From the NCBI GenBank assembly GCA_030141605.1, contig JAQGDQ010000046.1:852789-916788 (forward strand): DNA of 64,000 nucleotides, in the 5' to 3' direction. Within the stretch, counting starts at the first letter, position 1, and each line of letters begins with the position of its first letter. The translations under genes and the position numbers were made by a program. The notes below the pieces were generated by a model that was not told where the DNA came from, ran no database searches, and was given only the letters and a program-made list of their open reading frames with translations. This DNA is from Tubiluchus corallicola (taxonomy: Eukaryota > Priapulida > Priapulimorpha > Priapulimorphida > Tubiluchidae). Of the stretch, positions 1 through 13,600 are shown piece by piece.

Positions 1-2230
1 CAGTTAAATCGCCCACTCTCTAGTAAACGGTTTCACCAGAAAAATAAAACCATAACATGAAAATTGACTTTAGAATGGTCAAGTTTTATTTATGTTCACA
101 TAAACCAATAAACAGTGCTGTAAAATTCAAAACCGTTATAAAATGACGTAGAGAATCACTGTTGACGGCAAGGTCAATTTGATAAAACCAATTTGACTCA
201 ACTACTTTGTATACATTCATTACCATGTCTTTCATTTTTTTAATTAGCGATGCCATGTGTATAACGTATACAGTGGCTATAACATAACTGTTGTGTATGA
301 CTGTATACACCAAGCATATTTTGTGAGCACAGTATGACAGTGGGTAGGTGAATAAATGATGGTCACAAATGGTTGACGTAGTTTTATGTAATTATATACA
401 GTCCACTAATCCATTCCAAAACATTTTCTCACTGTTCACCTAATACTATATTTTCAGTTTGTTATTTACCAGTCTCAAAGATAAAAATTAATGGAATACA
501 GACAGATTAAGTGGACTATCTCAAACAAGTATCCACCACTCACCTTGTGTTGTAGATTCACAAAGTCATCGTACTGTCCCTCGGAGGTGGAAAACAGCTA
601 TGAAGAAAAAAAATTACTAAGTACAAAAACTACAAATGGATGAAAGTGAAAGATAATTTACAGCAATGTGTTCCTTGGCTAAATATGAATGTCCCATTGT
701 ACTGGCATAATTGCACTGCACAGATATGAAGTTTTAGCCAAAAGAAAAGGACCAGCTAACGAAAACATTCTTTTTTGATTGGTCACTAATTATCACAGAA
801 GAAAGTAATGTTGCCACAACATTATTAAAAATAATGTAGTAGTTTGTCTTTTGTACATTCTTACCTCATCAGATTAATGATTCATTAAGCCGTTTTAGCA
901 TTTATTGTGAATGAAGCCTTATTGAATGCCTGCTTAGGCTTGGTAGAAAATAAGCCATTTGGCTAATTTGCAAAAGATAAACTGTAGCTTTTTTACGCAG
1001 CTAAAATGATTTTAGGATTGCACTAAATTTAGCCTAAAAAAGCTGAACCAAAACTTATGTAATCAGTTGCATACTTGCTTTGAGAACAAGTCATATTAGA
1101 TTTAAGAAACGATTCGTCAATACTTTGCTGGAACATTTGAATGCCTTCTTAAAGTAAAAACTGTTTTTGTACTGTTGTTGCGCTGCTAATATTATTGCTG
1201 TGAACTAGCTACCAAATGATTAGTCTCACCACGCTGTTCAGAAAACCGAATAGAATTTTAAAAATCTGGGTAAAAACAAATTTGCCAAAGTGTGAATCGC
1301 CGGCAGTAATGTCATGCGCATGCACTAAGCTGCTATGGACATTTACGGAGTCCGTGTAAGTTTCATTGAAGAGATTAAGATCAATACGCCCTTATAACTA
1401 GTATGCGAATATAGACCCAGTGTACAAACGGCCGGTTATTGAGCGTCTATTGACGAAGAATTTCATTTATAGTGCATTTGGATAATTGGACAAACCTTTT
1501 TATTTACGCCAAATCTGTGCTTCTAAATAAGGCCACGTTGTTCATACATAAGATTAATATAAATGGTAGTAATGAGCAACCCGAGAAGGAAATTTCCTAT
1601 TTATCCCGAACTTTCATACAGTTTGGCACTTTTTGCAACGCGGGATAATTGTGAGGGTGAGGACAATTGTGGTAGGACCAGAATCGAAGTCAGTTACCAA
1701 TGACAACCTGCTAAGATGGGTTGTGAAGCCGACAAAGTTAACCGTATGCGTATACAATACTATACATCGCATCAACAACAGGGGCAAACTGGCAAATTAA
1801 ATCACCTAGCAGGAGTTTTCCTGGTAGTCCCCCATTCATTTATAGACCAGGTTGGTCGTTGCTTAACTTCAGTTGTCAAGCATATATGGCGTGGTCACTC
1901 AGCAATATCCTGAGTTCTTTGCATCCTGAGGCAAAAAATGAAAAACTGCCTTAAGCCAAAAAGTTGTTTAAATAAACTAGAAATATAATTAAAGTAACTG
2001 CAATATGCAATGAATAAAGAATAATTACATTTCAATATTTACTTGACGAAGGGCATGCACATCAATATACACTGTAACTATACTACTAATTAACTAATTT
2101 AACTAATCTATATGTAATAATAAGATTGCCTATTATCATTACAAAAAATATAAACAAAAAGTACCTTGTCCACGGCTGCACCTACACTGTCAGTTACAGC
2201 ATTCAACAATGTCATCATTATCATTGACAT
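1..2230 (-). CDS. Unrecognised protein, N-terminal exons (partial gene running off the left edge)
   Basis: Two candidate coding exons on the minus strand join in phase 0. Exon 1 (2230 down to 2165, 22 codons) starts at an ATG with an in-frame TAG six codons upstream, encodes MSMIMMTLLNAVTDSVGAAV followed by DK, and ends AAG|GTAC. Exon 2 (597 down to 544, 18 codons) follows a strong pyrimidine tract ending in TTCATAG, encodes LFSTSEGQYDDFVNLQHK and ends AAG|GTGAGT. A third exon may begin at position 19 (CTAG|AGAGTG) and continue past the window edge, but its acceptor is weak. The start is somewhat hydrophobic but too short to call a signal peptide. I do not recognise the family. The clean splice signals and matching phases support a real gene; the product is unknown. 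Confidence 0.45.
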
Positions 2231-5200
2231 ACACAACAGCGATGACTATGACGAATCATCCGTACGAAGACAACATCTGGATATATATCTCCTGCCACAA
2301 AAATATTGCCACGAAGATCTTGCCTCTGCTGAATAGCTGAATTTAATCACAAATTATTCACGAAGTTATCACACTGTTGAAAATTCAAACTGTTCAAATG
2401 GCATCCATATACCTGCTGCATCATCACGATTTTTTAAGCTCAAAGCACAGTACACGTTTCGAAAGTTTGTTACTGCAACCTTTCTTTGTAAATATATCGA
2501 GGTTTAAGCTGTCAGTCAGCTGATAACTATAAGCCTGAATTAATGATTAACGATAGTGCTACAGGTTATAATTTTGTTAAATTTAAAAAAGCAGCCAAAT
2601 CAGGTGCTTAGATTTAGGTAACTTACTTCCAGCGCTACAGATACGAAACGTGACCAGGAGGTATGTTGAGAAGAAAATGGCTGTTTCTACATATTTTGTT
2701 CTATGAACTTTTAAGTATGTTTATTCCTTAACCTGAAAGTTTCTGCTGTTTATGCCAAATCAGTTTACTATCTTTCTTGGTGAAATGGAGCCATAATGGA
2801 AGTTGTTGAATGCACACAAACTGCTAGTGAAACAAGTCCGTTATATCCTTGACTCCTGGATTAACATAAGTGCACAAATTGCTGTTATAAACAACCCTTG
2901 AACTGTTGGACATGCCGGAAGTGTGAACAAACTAAGCGGTTCTTTAGGTGTTTCATTTATGGACTGTACTCTAACCCTTCGTACCAGACTGCAAGACAAC
3001 GGCTATCTACTTTGCTCGAGAAAGAAGTGTTGCTGAACTAACAGCTTAACGCTAGTGTATGCTTCCATCCTGCCGAACAAGGATTTCCTGCTAAGCCAGA
3101 AGGAGGAGAAGGCCCACGCAAGAACATCCAGCAGCTTCCAACGTAGAAACAATAGCACTACAGAGCTCTTAGTACCTATTTAGGAAAGGGCACCAGCACT
3201 CAGTGTTTTAAATAACTCGCCAACATAAGCACTATACGATCAATCAGAGATATAGGTTGACCTGTTTAAACATCTTGGCACACTGAAAGCATAGCTGAGT
3301 TACACCGGGCCGTCACAAATAAGAGAAGAAAGTCGCCTTCATACATTAGCACTGATGACACTAATTTACCGTTCATTCTGATTAGATTACAAAAAAGTGA
3401 GTGGTAATACCTCTTATTAATCATGCGTTTATGCTCTGGCTCACGTGACTGCTTAATTATTCAACTTGTTGTCATTCATTAACAAGGCAAAATATAATTA
3501 ACCGTTCTCAAGAGAGTATCTTCAATGTAGCGAGGTGTCGCCAAATGTGATGCCTACATTTTATTTTTATTACGTATGAGTCATGAGCAGCCATGTCAGC
3601 GAAGCCAGGCATGGGAGTAGTAGAATGAATAGATACACCCAAAATAATGGTACGGATGATTAGCTTGACAAAAAGCTTTCAAGTATACTAATGGCAAAAC
3701 ATGATTAAAGTAATAGATTCATTGCAGAATAAATAAAGGGATCAAAATGTGATCTTTTGCTCTCCGGTTGAGGGACGATTCTACTCTAGCGTTTATTAGA
3801 CATAAAAGAGAAGACGCAAAGATGGGACCGCACTTCGATGAAGGCGATGAGGTATATGTTACCTTTTAGACAACATTTGGTAAACTTAGGAAGGTGACTA
3901 AAACTAAAATGTCAATTATTTTCATCTTCGCCAATGAAGCTTGTTAAACTTAAAACAACAACATTGCTTCCTAAACATATAAATCAAACATCGAAAAATA
4001 GTAATAATACCTGACTTGCAACACACAAAACGAAGTAGCAGTGTTAGGTAGTAATGAGCGTGCATTTTTTACAATATGGCATACTGTAAGCCGGCGTCCA
4101 CTTACTATGAATGGGCTGACGGTTGAGGTCAGGCCGGAAACCTACCTCATTGTCAATGCTATCAATCTAAGATGAGAAGCTAAAGCGACAGAGGTGCCTC
4201 AAAAAGCCAGAATCAGTATGGTATAATAAGACAGTCCAGAGCAAACATCGAATCCAGTGTTTCTTAACTTGAGTCATCAAGCAGCGCAAGCACCACCAGG
4301 ACAACTCGGTTATTCCTCCCGCCTTGCAAGGGCTGGCAGAACGAAAAATCATCAGAATATAGCAACTACCGAGAAAATTTTCCAACAACACGCAATAAAA
4401 TACCAAAACGCATACATCTACACGAAATTGTTCTATTAGATGAAATCACACTTTTTAAGAGAAACAATGAAAAACAGCGTGGAACCACATTACTATTCTA
4501 TCCTTCCAGAATTGTTTTACACTGACAAGTGTTTTAAAAACGCAATAAAATCAAACACATTCGTAGTTTATAAATTAAGATTAACGAACTTAAAGTTAAA
4601 GTCGCAGCATTTACAACCAAGGCAGTATACAATCTTAGAAACACCAAGTAGCACTTTGGCAGCTTACAGCTTACAGCTACTAAGCAACAGCAGCGATTTG
4701 GATCTCCTACTTCACTCATGTTATTCAAATATTCCAATCGATGCCACAGCGTTAGTAAAGCCATAAAATTGACAAAGTGTTAGAGTGAGCCAAATGTTGA
4801 TTTAGCAGAGATTGAATATCTTCAGTTGAATTACTACAGTCTAGTGTCTATAGAAACAAGCTACCAATGCAAATTCAATAGATAGATGCTTATACTACAA
4901 TCAAAACATCTAAAATAACATTTTGTAACTCTTGCTTAGGACTAAAATTACAAAACAGTCTACCTGCGTGTATGAGACTTCCCTTTTTAAGCCTAACAAC
5001 GATTTTTAAAGCTACTCTAAATTAGATGTTTTTCACTGCCACGCTTCGAAGATTATTTGAAAAAATGTTTAACCTGGCCTTACCTACATGAAAAGAATTC
5101 CTTCTGACAAACTGCACTAGAGAGATTAAAGAAAATCTGTCATTAACAGCAAAATTTTTCTTGCGTCCAAGAGTCATTAACGAACATATACTTTCAAGGA

Positions 5201-7040
5201 AATTGGCTTCCCCATTTTGTAATCAACGAAAAAGTCTTGTACCCTAATAAAATGGTTCTGTATAATGACGCTCACGCTAGATTATAGCTGACCCTCGTAA
5301 CACACAGTAAAATGGTTTCGCCGCTAACAGACTAATCAATCAATCAATCCAAAATGAGGGCTACATCTTTCTCAGTCTCTCTCGGGAACGTGGTTTCTTA
5401 AAAGCTTCTTCCACATATGAGTAATGATCAAGAAAAACACCAGAGACTACAGCAATTAATTTAACAGTATCAAGCGTAGCTAAAAGAAATTATCTTGTTT
5501 TCGCATATAAGGAATCAAAACAAAAATTCCTCAGCAAAATGGTTTCTTTTTCAATAGATCTCACCCGCAAAATGCTTTCGACCATACCAATAAGAAAGAC
5601 AGCTCTTGCGAAGTGAATGTTGAATCCCATCTTGCGAAGTGAATATTGAATCCTACTGTGCTGTTTCATTTGCTCTGTACAAATCCATTCCATTACTTCC
5701 GCATATATCCTTTAAGCGGCTATACAATGAAAGATTCTATACGTGCTTTAGACAAGCATGAAATTTTCAAGTATAGATACAACAAATATAAAGCAAAAAA
5801 TTCTGGATAAAAACTACATCTTTCTCTATTTTGCAACCCACCTATTCTTCCCTCGCCAATGCCTCTTCCTCACTCACTCTCTCTCTCCTTCTCTCTCTCT
5901 CTCTCTCCCTCTCTCTCTCTCTCCCCCTCCCTTTCTCATTTCAACTCAGCAATTATACAATAAATTCTTGACGTTTTCCGCAGTGACCTAAAACGTCATT
6001 CCTATGAATCTCGCCGATCATTAAATATCAATTATTCAGCTTCTACAACACTCATTTTTCTTAATTAGCTGGCTCCGAATTATAGGCTACAAAAACAAAC
6101 TATTGTCAACGCATTTCTTAAAATCCACTAATCATTGGGCCTTCATTACTAATTTCTTTGGCAGGTTCTTAATACAAACTTGAGAAGTTATAGCACGCTC
6201 ATTTACGCAGTTCGGATTTGAAGCAACAAGTATGCATGAAAAATATCAAACCAGTCATAGAAGGGCATCGATTTTAAACCTTGATTCAATAAAAATAATG
6301 ATCTTGTTAGTCATGGAACTTCGTCATCACTCACTAACATTCAAATGAATCATGACTACAGACGAAGAGACGAATCAGTACAATTAGGCGCCTGTCTGCA
6401 GCTAAATAGTACAAAGACTTGTAGAAGCTTAATGATGGTATCAGAGCAGCTTCATTAACTGTACCGGGTGCCGGCGAGAGGAACTGATGATTCAGGTTCT
6501 GCATCCCTATATTATGAATTTATGGATAGATCTAATCCAGAATCAACAGATCTATATAAAATCCCTGTGCAACATTAATAAGTAAAAATAAGGTGAGAGA
6601 TATGGGACATGGTGTGTTTAACAGAACATGGCTTCTTCCAATAAACTGCTCACATACATTTACGTGAAAGGTCATATACACATTATTTATCTTTATACTT
6701 TATTTATCGTTTTAAATTCAGTGAACAAAAACTTACAGTTAGTAATAATGAAGTAGACCCAAAGCATGAAAAATGCACTAAAAAGTGTGTATGGATTAAG
6801 ACGCTAAATGCTAGTGCCAGGCATAAATGTTACAAATTATTGTTGAATTTGGTACTAAACATATAGCAAAAGATGCATTACTAAGGCGCTACGATGATTA
6901 GTTTCAAATTTGTTAAAATGAAAAAGCACTATTCTCGACAAACATGAATTTTTTTTATCATTCCCAAAAGACAGTATCTGGTTAGGTTCTCAAAGCAAAA
7001 TCTTAATATCTTCCCCGTAAATAATATTACACAGATACAA
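2231..7040. other. Intergenic stretch with no recognised gene
   Basis: The open frames here (for example near 4167-4766 and 5490-5693) are short, lack splice context and have no recognisable protein similarity. The only structured sequence I see is a CT-rich microsatellite near 5.88 kb. The promoter and 5' leader of the left-edge minus-strand gene should lie just above 2230, but no promoter motif stands out. Confidence 0.5.
5874..5936. repeat. CT/AG microsatellite
   Basis: Imperfect (CT)n run with CCT and CCCC interruptions. It produces a spurious Ser/Leu/Pro-rich open frame at 5758-5991. Confidence 0.9.
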
Positions 7041-8740
7041 CAGGTACCGCAAACCACTATTTCCCAACATTATTTGACTATTTTCAAAACGCTATTATAG
7101 ATTCATTACAAAATCCTAAAAAACTTTGGTGGAAAAACTTAAAAAAGTTATTACCGTCAAAAAAGCAAGTTTTGCCAACACAAATAAAAACTGCTGAGAT
7201 GTGTGTGACTAATGCTTGTGATATTGCTAATATGTTCAACCAACACTTTGTACATATATCTGACAATATCAAAATACCTGATGATAAGATGGATGAAAAC
7301 TTAATAATATTGACTCTGGAAGGTACACAGGTGTTGCATACCTAGACTTAAAAAAACTTTTGATGTCCTAGACCATAACATCATTCTTGATAAATTACAA
7401 ATGTATGGAATTAGGGGTATAGGCTATACATGATTCCATTCACATCTAAAGAACCGTCAGTAAATTGTTAGCTTTATAGGAGAGCTACCTGATGTTGAAA
7501 CAATAAAATCCGGACTACCACAGGGTTCCTTTGTTGGGCCTATATTATTTTTATTACATATAAATGACCTTTCCTCGAAAATAAAACACTGCCACTTAGA
7601 GACATATGCAGACGACAGTATGCAGTACGCTGGTGACCGGGATTTAAATGAAGTCCAAAGAAACATCCAAAACGGAGTGAATAAAATTAGTAAGTGGATG
7701 GTTCACAATAGAAACTCTTAATGAAACAAAAACAAAAACAATGTTAGTAGGCAGTGCCCAGAAATTAGTCAGTATGGACTCTACTCAACTAAATATTCAT
7801 ACGTGTCGTTCTGGAACAAGAGGGAATCAGAAAACATGTTGGGTGTAATGACCATAACGAAAATCTCTCTAAGTCACATGGAAAAATTGCACAAAAAATT
7901 GGAATTCAGAAAAAAGTTTCCCTATGCATCTGCAAATATTTTTCAAAAACACTGTTTAATGTAATTGTTCAATCTCATCACATGTTGCACTATATGGAGA
8001 ACTGTAAAAATCAACAAAATTTAATTAAAATTACTAGACTTCAAAAATGTGCCGTTAAAATAATTTTGGGATAGCATAGGATGCCACAGATGTTTTGAAA
8101 AATTGCTGATTAGATAGACTACAGGAAAATATTACTTGTCCTTCATGCAATTACCAATAATTTGGTGCCTGACAGAATTAGGCTAGAGTTCAGATAAAAA
8201 GCACCAATGCACAGTACAACAAATGCATCAAGTTATATATCCCAAAACCCCAAACTAATCATAAAAAGGCCTTATCAGAATATTCCAGGGGTTCTAAGAG
8301 GGTTCAGTTAAGAAATGTTTTACTTAAGAAACGATTTTATAATTTTCCGAAATAGTCCTATTTTTAGCAACACTGAAAATGTAGTTATATATATATAAAA
8401 CTTTTTAAAGTGTAACTTTATGTGTTTTAATATAATTTTATCATAGTCTAAATTATTCGCTGTAACTGCAAATTTTAATCGTAACTTACTTTTGTAATTT
8501 CATTGTATATTATAATATGTACTTTTAGAGTGTAATTTTCTTGATGTAACTGAAAAATTTTCGAACTGTTAATTTTAATTTTAATTTGCTCTCATTGTTT
8601 TAACGTGTAATGTCAGTGCGTAATTTATTTTTATTTAAAATTGTCACTTTTAATTTTATTAACTGCATGGACCAAAATGGAAACATTGTTTATATGCAAT
8701 TTTAATGTATCCATGTAAAAAATAAATTTCTGTCTGTCTA
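7040..8740 (+). mobile_element. Decayed non-LTR retrotransposon (reverse transcriptase part), internally deleted
   Basis: Broken frames match a LINE of the Jockey/CR1/L2 superfamily. Upstream linker sequence (7080-7320, containing NPKKLWWKNLKKLLPSKK) is followed abruptly at about 7318 by the RT motif LDLKKTFDVLDHNIILDKL (about 7340-7400). Then come SGLPQGSFVGPILFLLHIND (about 7510-7570) and the catalytic box YADDSMQYA (about 7605-7630). The fingers region that should precede LDLKKTFD is missing, so the copy has an internal deletion, and stops and frameshifts occur throughout. From about 8340 the sequence is AT-rich and ends in AAAAAATAAATTTCTGTCTG, consistent with a LINE 3' tail. The endonuclease region is absent. 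This is a dead copy. Confidence 0.8.
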
Positions 8741-8790
8741 TCTATTTGTTTAAGACGTTGCCTGATTCGATCAAGTAGTATAATATTACA

Positions 8791-8817
8791 TATATTATAT
8801 ATATATATATATATATA
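8791..8817. repeat. (AT)n microsatellite
   Basis: Nearly pure TA run just after the end of the non-LTR element. Confidence 0.9.
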
Positions 8818-8904
8818 CAGGATTCTCAAGAAATACTCTCTGTAACAAAATTAAACGGCTTTCAATGTATTTAAGCAAATAGTATTTTGAGGAAACAAAT
8901 TTTT

Positions 8905-8958
8905 ACAATACAATACATTACAATACAATACATTACAATACAATGCATTACAATACAG
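8905..8958. repeat. Short tandem repeat, unit ACAATACAATACATT
   Basis: About three and a half copies of a 15-bp unit built from ACAAT/ACATT blocks, with the last copies diverged. Confidence 0.85.
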
Positions 8959-10189
8959 TACGGCATACGATATTATTTAACGGGCACTACATTAAAGACT
9001 TTGCAAACAGAATATGCATCTCTCGACTTCGTTTTTCATAATCTCGAATCATAATATGAAATTTTATGCAAGCGAATCACTGAGGTCAACTCCATCAGAT
9101 TAGTACCTGAAGCAAATTAATTTATTACTTTCCTGTAGAGGACTTTTCATCCACACTGCCGTGAACACAAACACCGAGTATCTTCACAAAATACGTAGCA
9201 CAGAACATCAGAACTTGTTAAACGCGCTGCACAGAACGCTATACCTGAATGAAGCCAGTTTGATGCTATTTGATCAATGGCGATAGTTAGTCACTGCATC
9301 TTGTGGGAGGGCTGTTTACTGCGCACAATCACCAGATTTAGATCTTGTTATTATACTATAGTATTTACTATGAAAAAACTATTTTGATTTAAGGGGTTTA
9401 CACGCTCGTGCAATATGGAATTGCATGCATTATAAGTAAGCAGTAATCTCTGCAAATATAAGAAGTAGGAATTTATTCATGTTGGTCAACGATCAACCAT
9501 ACTTGTCCGACTGCTCTTATTGCAGTTATCGTATCCAGTGTGCGACTTCAGTGAGCTTGTAGGTGGTTTAATAGGTTGACTGCCGCTCTGAGAGTCAAGT
9601 TATACAATATATTCATTATGCACATTGTTACAAGCATCATTATGCACATATTCACAAGCAAAAACTGTGAGATCTGGTTTATACATTTTATTTGTAAATG
9701 GCAGCCAAGTGTGGTAGAATGTGGCATTTGAGACCTCCAGGAGAAAAACAAAAAGATCGAAAGAAACAAATGAAATTAACGAAATCATACAGACTAGCTC
9801 AACCCTGGAAGATAGCAAATCTGGAGGTTTTTCAAAAAAAGTAACAAAATCATAAATATAAAAACAGGTTATGACCACTAACCCACTGAAACTTTTTCTC
9901 GAAAAAAGTTAAATAGATGTAGTTAACAGTTAAAACAGCTTAGTAGTAACTTTGCGGATTCGAACAACGTCATAAGTTTGCTAAATTTGGTTATTGATCA
10001 AGATTGCTTTCCATGCAAAATGAACCTATTAAAGAGGCTGTTTGTTGTGACAGCATTTTTTTAGCTTTATTGAAAAAAAATCACAATTTACTGTTTTTCT
10101 TATTTAATGTGAGAAAACAAAGGTGTAACGCAAGATCATAATCCGTTGCACGCACACCGTCACACACCACGGAGGCATACATCCAAGTA

Positions 10190-10240
10190 CACTCTCACAC
10201 GCGCGTGCGCGCACCCCCCCCCCCCCCCACACACACACAT
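10190..10240. repeat. CA/CG alternating tract, 15-base C run and CA run
   Basis: Alternating purine-pyrimidine sequence (CACACGCGCGTGCGCGCAC) runs into 15 consecutive C (10214-10228) and then (AC)n. Such alternating CG/CA DNA is a known Z-DNA-prone sequence. Confidence 0.9.
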
Positions 10241-10689
10241 CGCACACATTAAAAAACCGGTCATATTTATACAACAATTAATTGGAGGCAGAGAAAAAGG
10301 AGACACAATACACAATCAGTCAAAGCCACCTATATAATACTAAAGACATGGCTTAATTATATCATTAGGATGATAATTAATTAATATTATTATACACCCA
10401 CAATTATTTTAATTTTACACAAACACACAATTAATTAAATTTTGATATCAAATTCGAAGGATAGGAATTGTGAAAAAACTGAGCTGTAGCAACCATCTGC
10501 TTACAAGGCAGACACGGTAAGAGGCGTTTACCAGACATCCAGAACACGTATGCATTATGCACGGGATAGATATAATCGTTTTATATTTTTTCCAGTGCAC
10601 CCCGTTTATCAGACGCGCGTTATTGCGTTTTGGGCTCTGGGCTTGCAAAAAATCGATGTAGCAATTTTTTCTGCAAGGCCTTGTAGAGA

Positions 10690-13600
10690 ACTCAGAGAGT
10701 CGTGAAACTGTCAGCACACTCAAACAAGAAAACAAAATGCTCAAAGCAACTATCGCCAATTTAGAAAAACAAGTTTATACTGCTGACGAAGCAACCTTTA
10801 ACAGTAATGAACGGAGAGATATGATTGAAATTTCTGGAGTTCCGTATGTTCAAAATGAATATACCAATGGTATTGTGGAAAGTTTGTGAGATTATCGAAG
10901 TGCCAATACATCCAGAAGAAATAGCCACTTCATACCGCATGTAGCGACCTAAATTAGGAAGCACCCCTGCAATCATTGCGAAATTTGTGCGCAGGTATAT
11001 CCGAGATAAAGTTTATGCTGCACGCAAGAATATAAATTCAGCTGCTGACCTTGGACTTTCTACTTCCCACAAAATCTACATAAGCGAAAATCTGACAAAA
11101 GTGAACAGAACGCTGTTGTTTCACATACGTCAATGCAAAAAACAATTGAATTACAAGTATGCATGGTCACGTGAAAGAACGCATCTTTATTAAACGCTCA
11201 GATTCTTCTGATGCAATGGTCGTAAACTCAATCCAGGGTCTTCTTGCCAAGGGATATCTACCATCCAGAACTTCAACCTAGAGGTAAAAGCCTTAATACG
11301 TAATATGGTACTGATGGTTGTAACAAACTTACTACAGGTGATAATTTATACCCGTGTAGCGTTTGTTTCACAAAAACTGTAGGAGTAATCAACCTGCTAT
11401 ATATTATAATAATTGTGGCAGATGAGAATGTACCCTATTAACTCTCGATGGTTTCTGTAAATTAAGAAATTCTGATAAAGTGTTTTTTGCCAACCATGTC
11501 TAAACTTGATTTTACGATTTCAAATAATTGACAACGATGATCTTTACGATCACACTCAGTTAAATTGTAGCCCGATCGAGATAGCCCAACTACAAACGCT
11601 AAATGTTTCATCTAGTTTTTAACCAAAATGAGAATGGCCCTGACCTTAATCATAACACCCAATTTGAATTATTATAGCAAGTATTATAAACCCGCTGCAC
11701 AACAATCATCCTCTGACCTTCAAACTACTGATACAGACCTCAAAATTTTGCATTTAAATATGTCTAGTCTTCAAAAACATTACTCTAGTATGGTGGATGT
11801 TTTGCTTCACTTCCGTAATCCACCTGATCTGATCGCTATAAGGAAAACCCGTATGAATGATAATAATTTTTTTTTATGTAATTTACTTGATTATACTTTC
11901 ATGCGTGCTGACTCCAAAACAAAGGCAGTCTTTTGGGCCTTTAAATAACAAATAAGCTGTTCTTCAAACAAATACATAAATTTGACTTAAATAGCGATGA
12001 ACTTCCTTTGACTGCAAACTCTGATATGCAGGTTGAAAACATTTGGGTAGATCTTCAAAGTCATGATAAACCCAAACAATTCATATTCGGTGTTATATAT
12101 TGTCACCCTAATACAAATCTTGCTCAGTTTTACGAAGCCATGGAATACGTTTTGGATAAAATAAACAAAACAGGGAAATCATGCTACCTGACTGGTGACA
12201 TCAACGTTAACCTGTTGCACCATGAGGCTAAGCCTTACAAATCTGATTATTTAAATACGGTTTTTCCAACCTGTTCACTCCCATTATAACTACACCTACT
12301 AGGCTAACTCATAGCTCCAAACATTGATTGATCATATATATACAAATAATTTTAAAAACTACGTCATTCCTGCAATTCTGCTTTACCAAGTTGCAGACCA
12401 TTTGCCCGTATGCTAAACGTACCAATAACAAAATAATAATCCATGATGAAAGTAAGTTTAATGAGGCTCACTTTTTGAACAACCTAAACACCAAACTGAA
12501 CAATCTATCATTCACTAATCTAACAACAAATGATGCTTTTAGAAATTTTATGAATACGATTGCTGAAGTGCTGGGCCATCATGCGCACGTAAAAACTTTG
12601 TTCAGAAAAGAAACTGAAAGCTTCAGTAAGCCCTGGCTAACCACTAGTCTCTTAACAACCATTAAAATTAAAAGCCAACTATATAAAACTCACTAACTGT
12701 CGACTAGTCTGTACAAAAAATTATCGTGTCTATACCAGTGAACTTAATCACCTAAAAGAACAATCTAAACGTGCTTATTATTCTAACATACTTGAAACCA
12801 ATAAAATAATATGAAAAAAACTCAAAAACTATAAACAATATAACAAACTGTCAGAAAAATATACGCAAATCACCTAAAGAACTCACTCTAAATGGTAAGG
12901 TATACACTTAGGAGAAAGACATTAGTGAAATATTAAACAACTTTTTCTGTAACATGGGACTTGACATGGCTGATAAAGTTCCACAGACCAACATTAAATT
13001 TGACTATTATTTAAATAATCATGTCCAAAATAGTTTTTATATAACTCCGTACGTACTGATAATGAAATACATACTGAAATAAATAAACTTAACAACAGCA
13101 AATCAGTTGACCCAGAAAACATTTTAATCTAGCCATTGATGTTATTACACCCTTTCTGACAGTTCTATAGTAGAAGGTGTTTTTCCTGATATAGCCAAAA
13201 ATAGCCAAAAGTATCCCAATATATAAATCATCCAAATCACCTGAAAATCCTTCTAACTATAGGCAGATCTCGTTGCATTTGCCAATCACAAAAATATTTG
13301 AAAATTTGGTAAACTAGATAAATTCATTACCAACAAAAAAATCTATCTAACTACCAATTTGGATTTAGAAAGAACAATTCAACTGCATTAGCTGTGTCTG
13401 AACTAACTGATAGATTGCTAAACAATATTGATAACCTGTTTGTTTGCATTATCTTTCTAGATTTATCCAAAGCCTTTGATACTGTTGACCATAACACTTT
13501 GTCGCAAAAAATGGAAAATTGGGGTATTAGAGGGCACTCTTTAACTTTCTTTACCTCATATTTACATAACTGACAATGTATACATGCATTGGAAACACCA

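Larger units (their letters stand above)
8741..10680. other. Intergenic stretch with simple repeats, no gene recognised
   Basis: Holds an (AT)n run, a short minisatellite based on ACAATACAATACATT, and a CA/CG/C-rich tract. Open frames on the minus strand at 9548-9878 are short and overlap each other, and I find no protein similarity. Confidence 0.5.

Noticed and set aside
8905-8958. Short regularly spaced repeats as a possible CRISPR array
   Set aside because: Units are contiguous with no spacers and the window is animal nuclear DNA.
9548-9878. Two overlapping minus-strand frames with hydrophobic stretches
   Set aside because: Different frames of the same AT-rich DNA, no conserved motif and no splice context.
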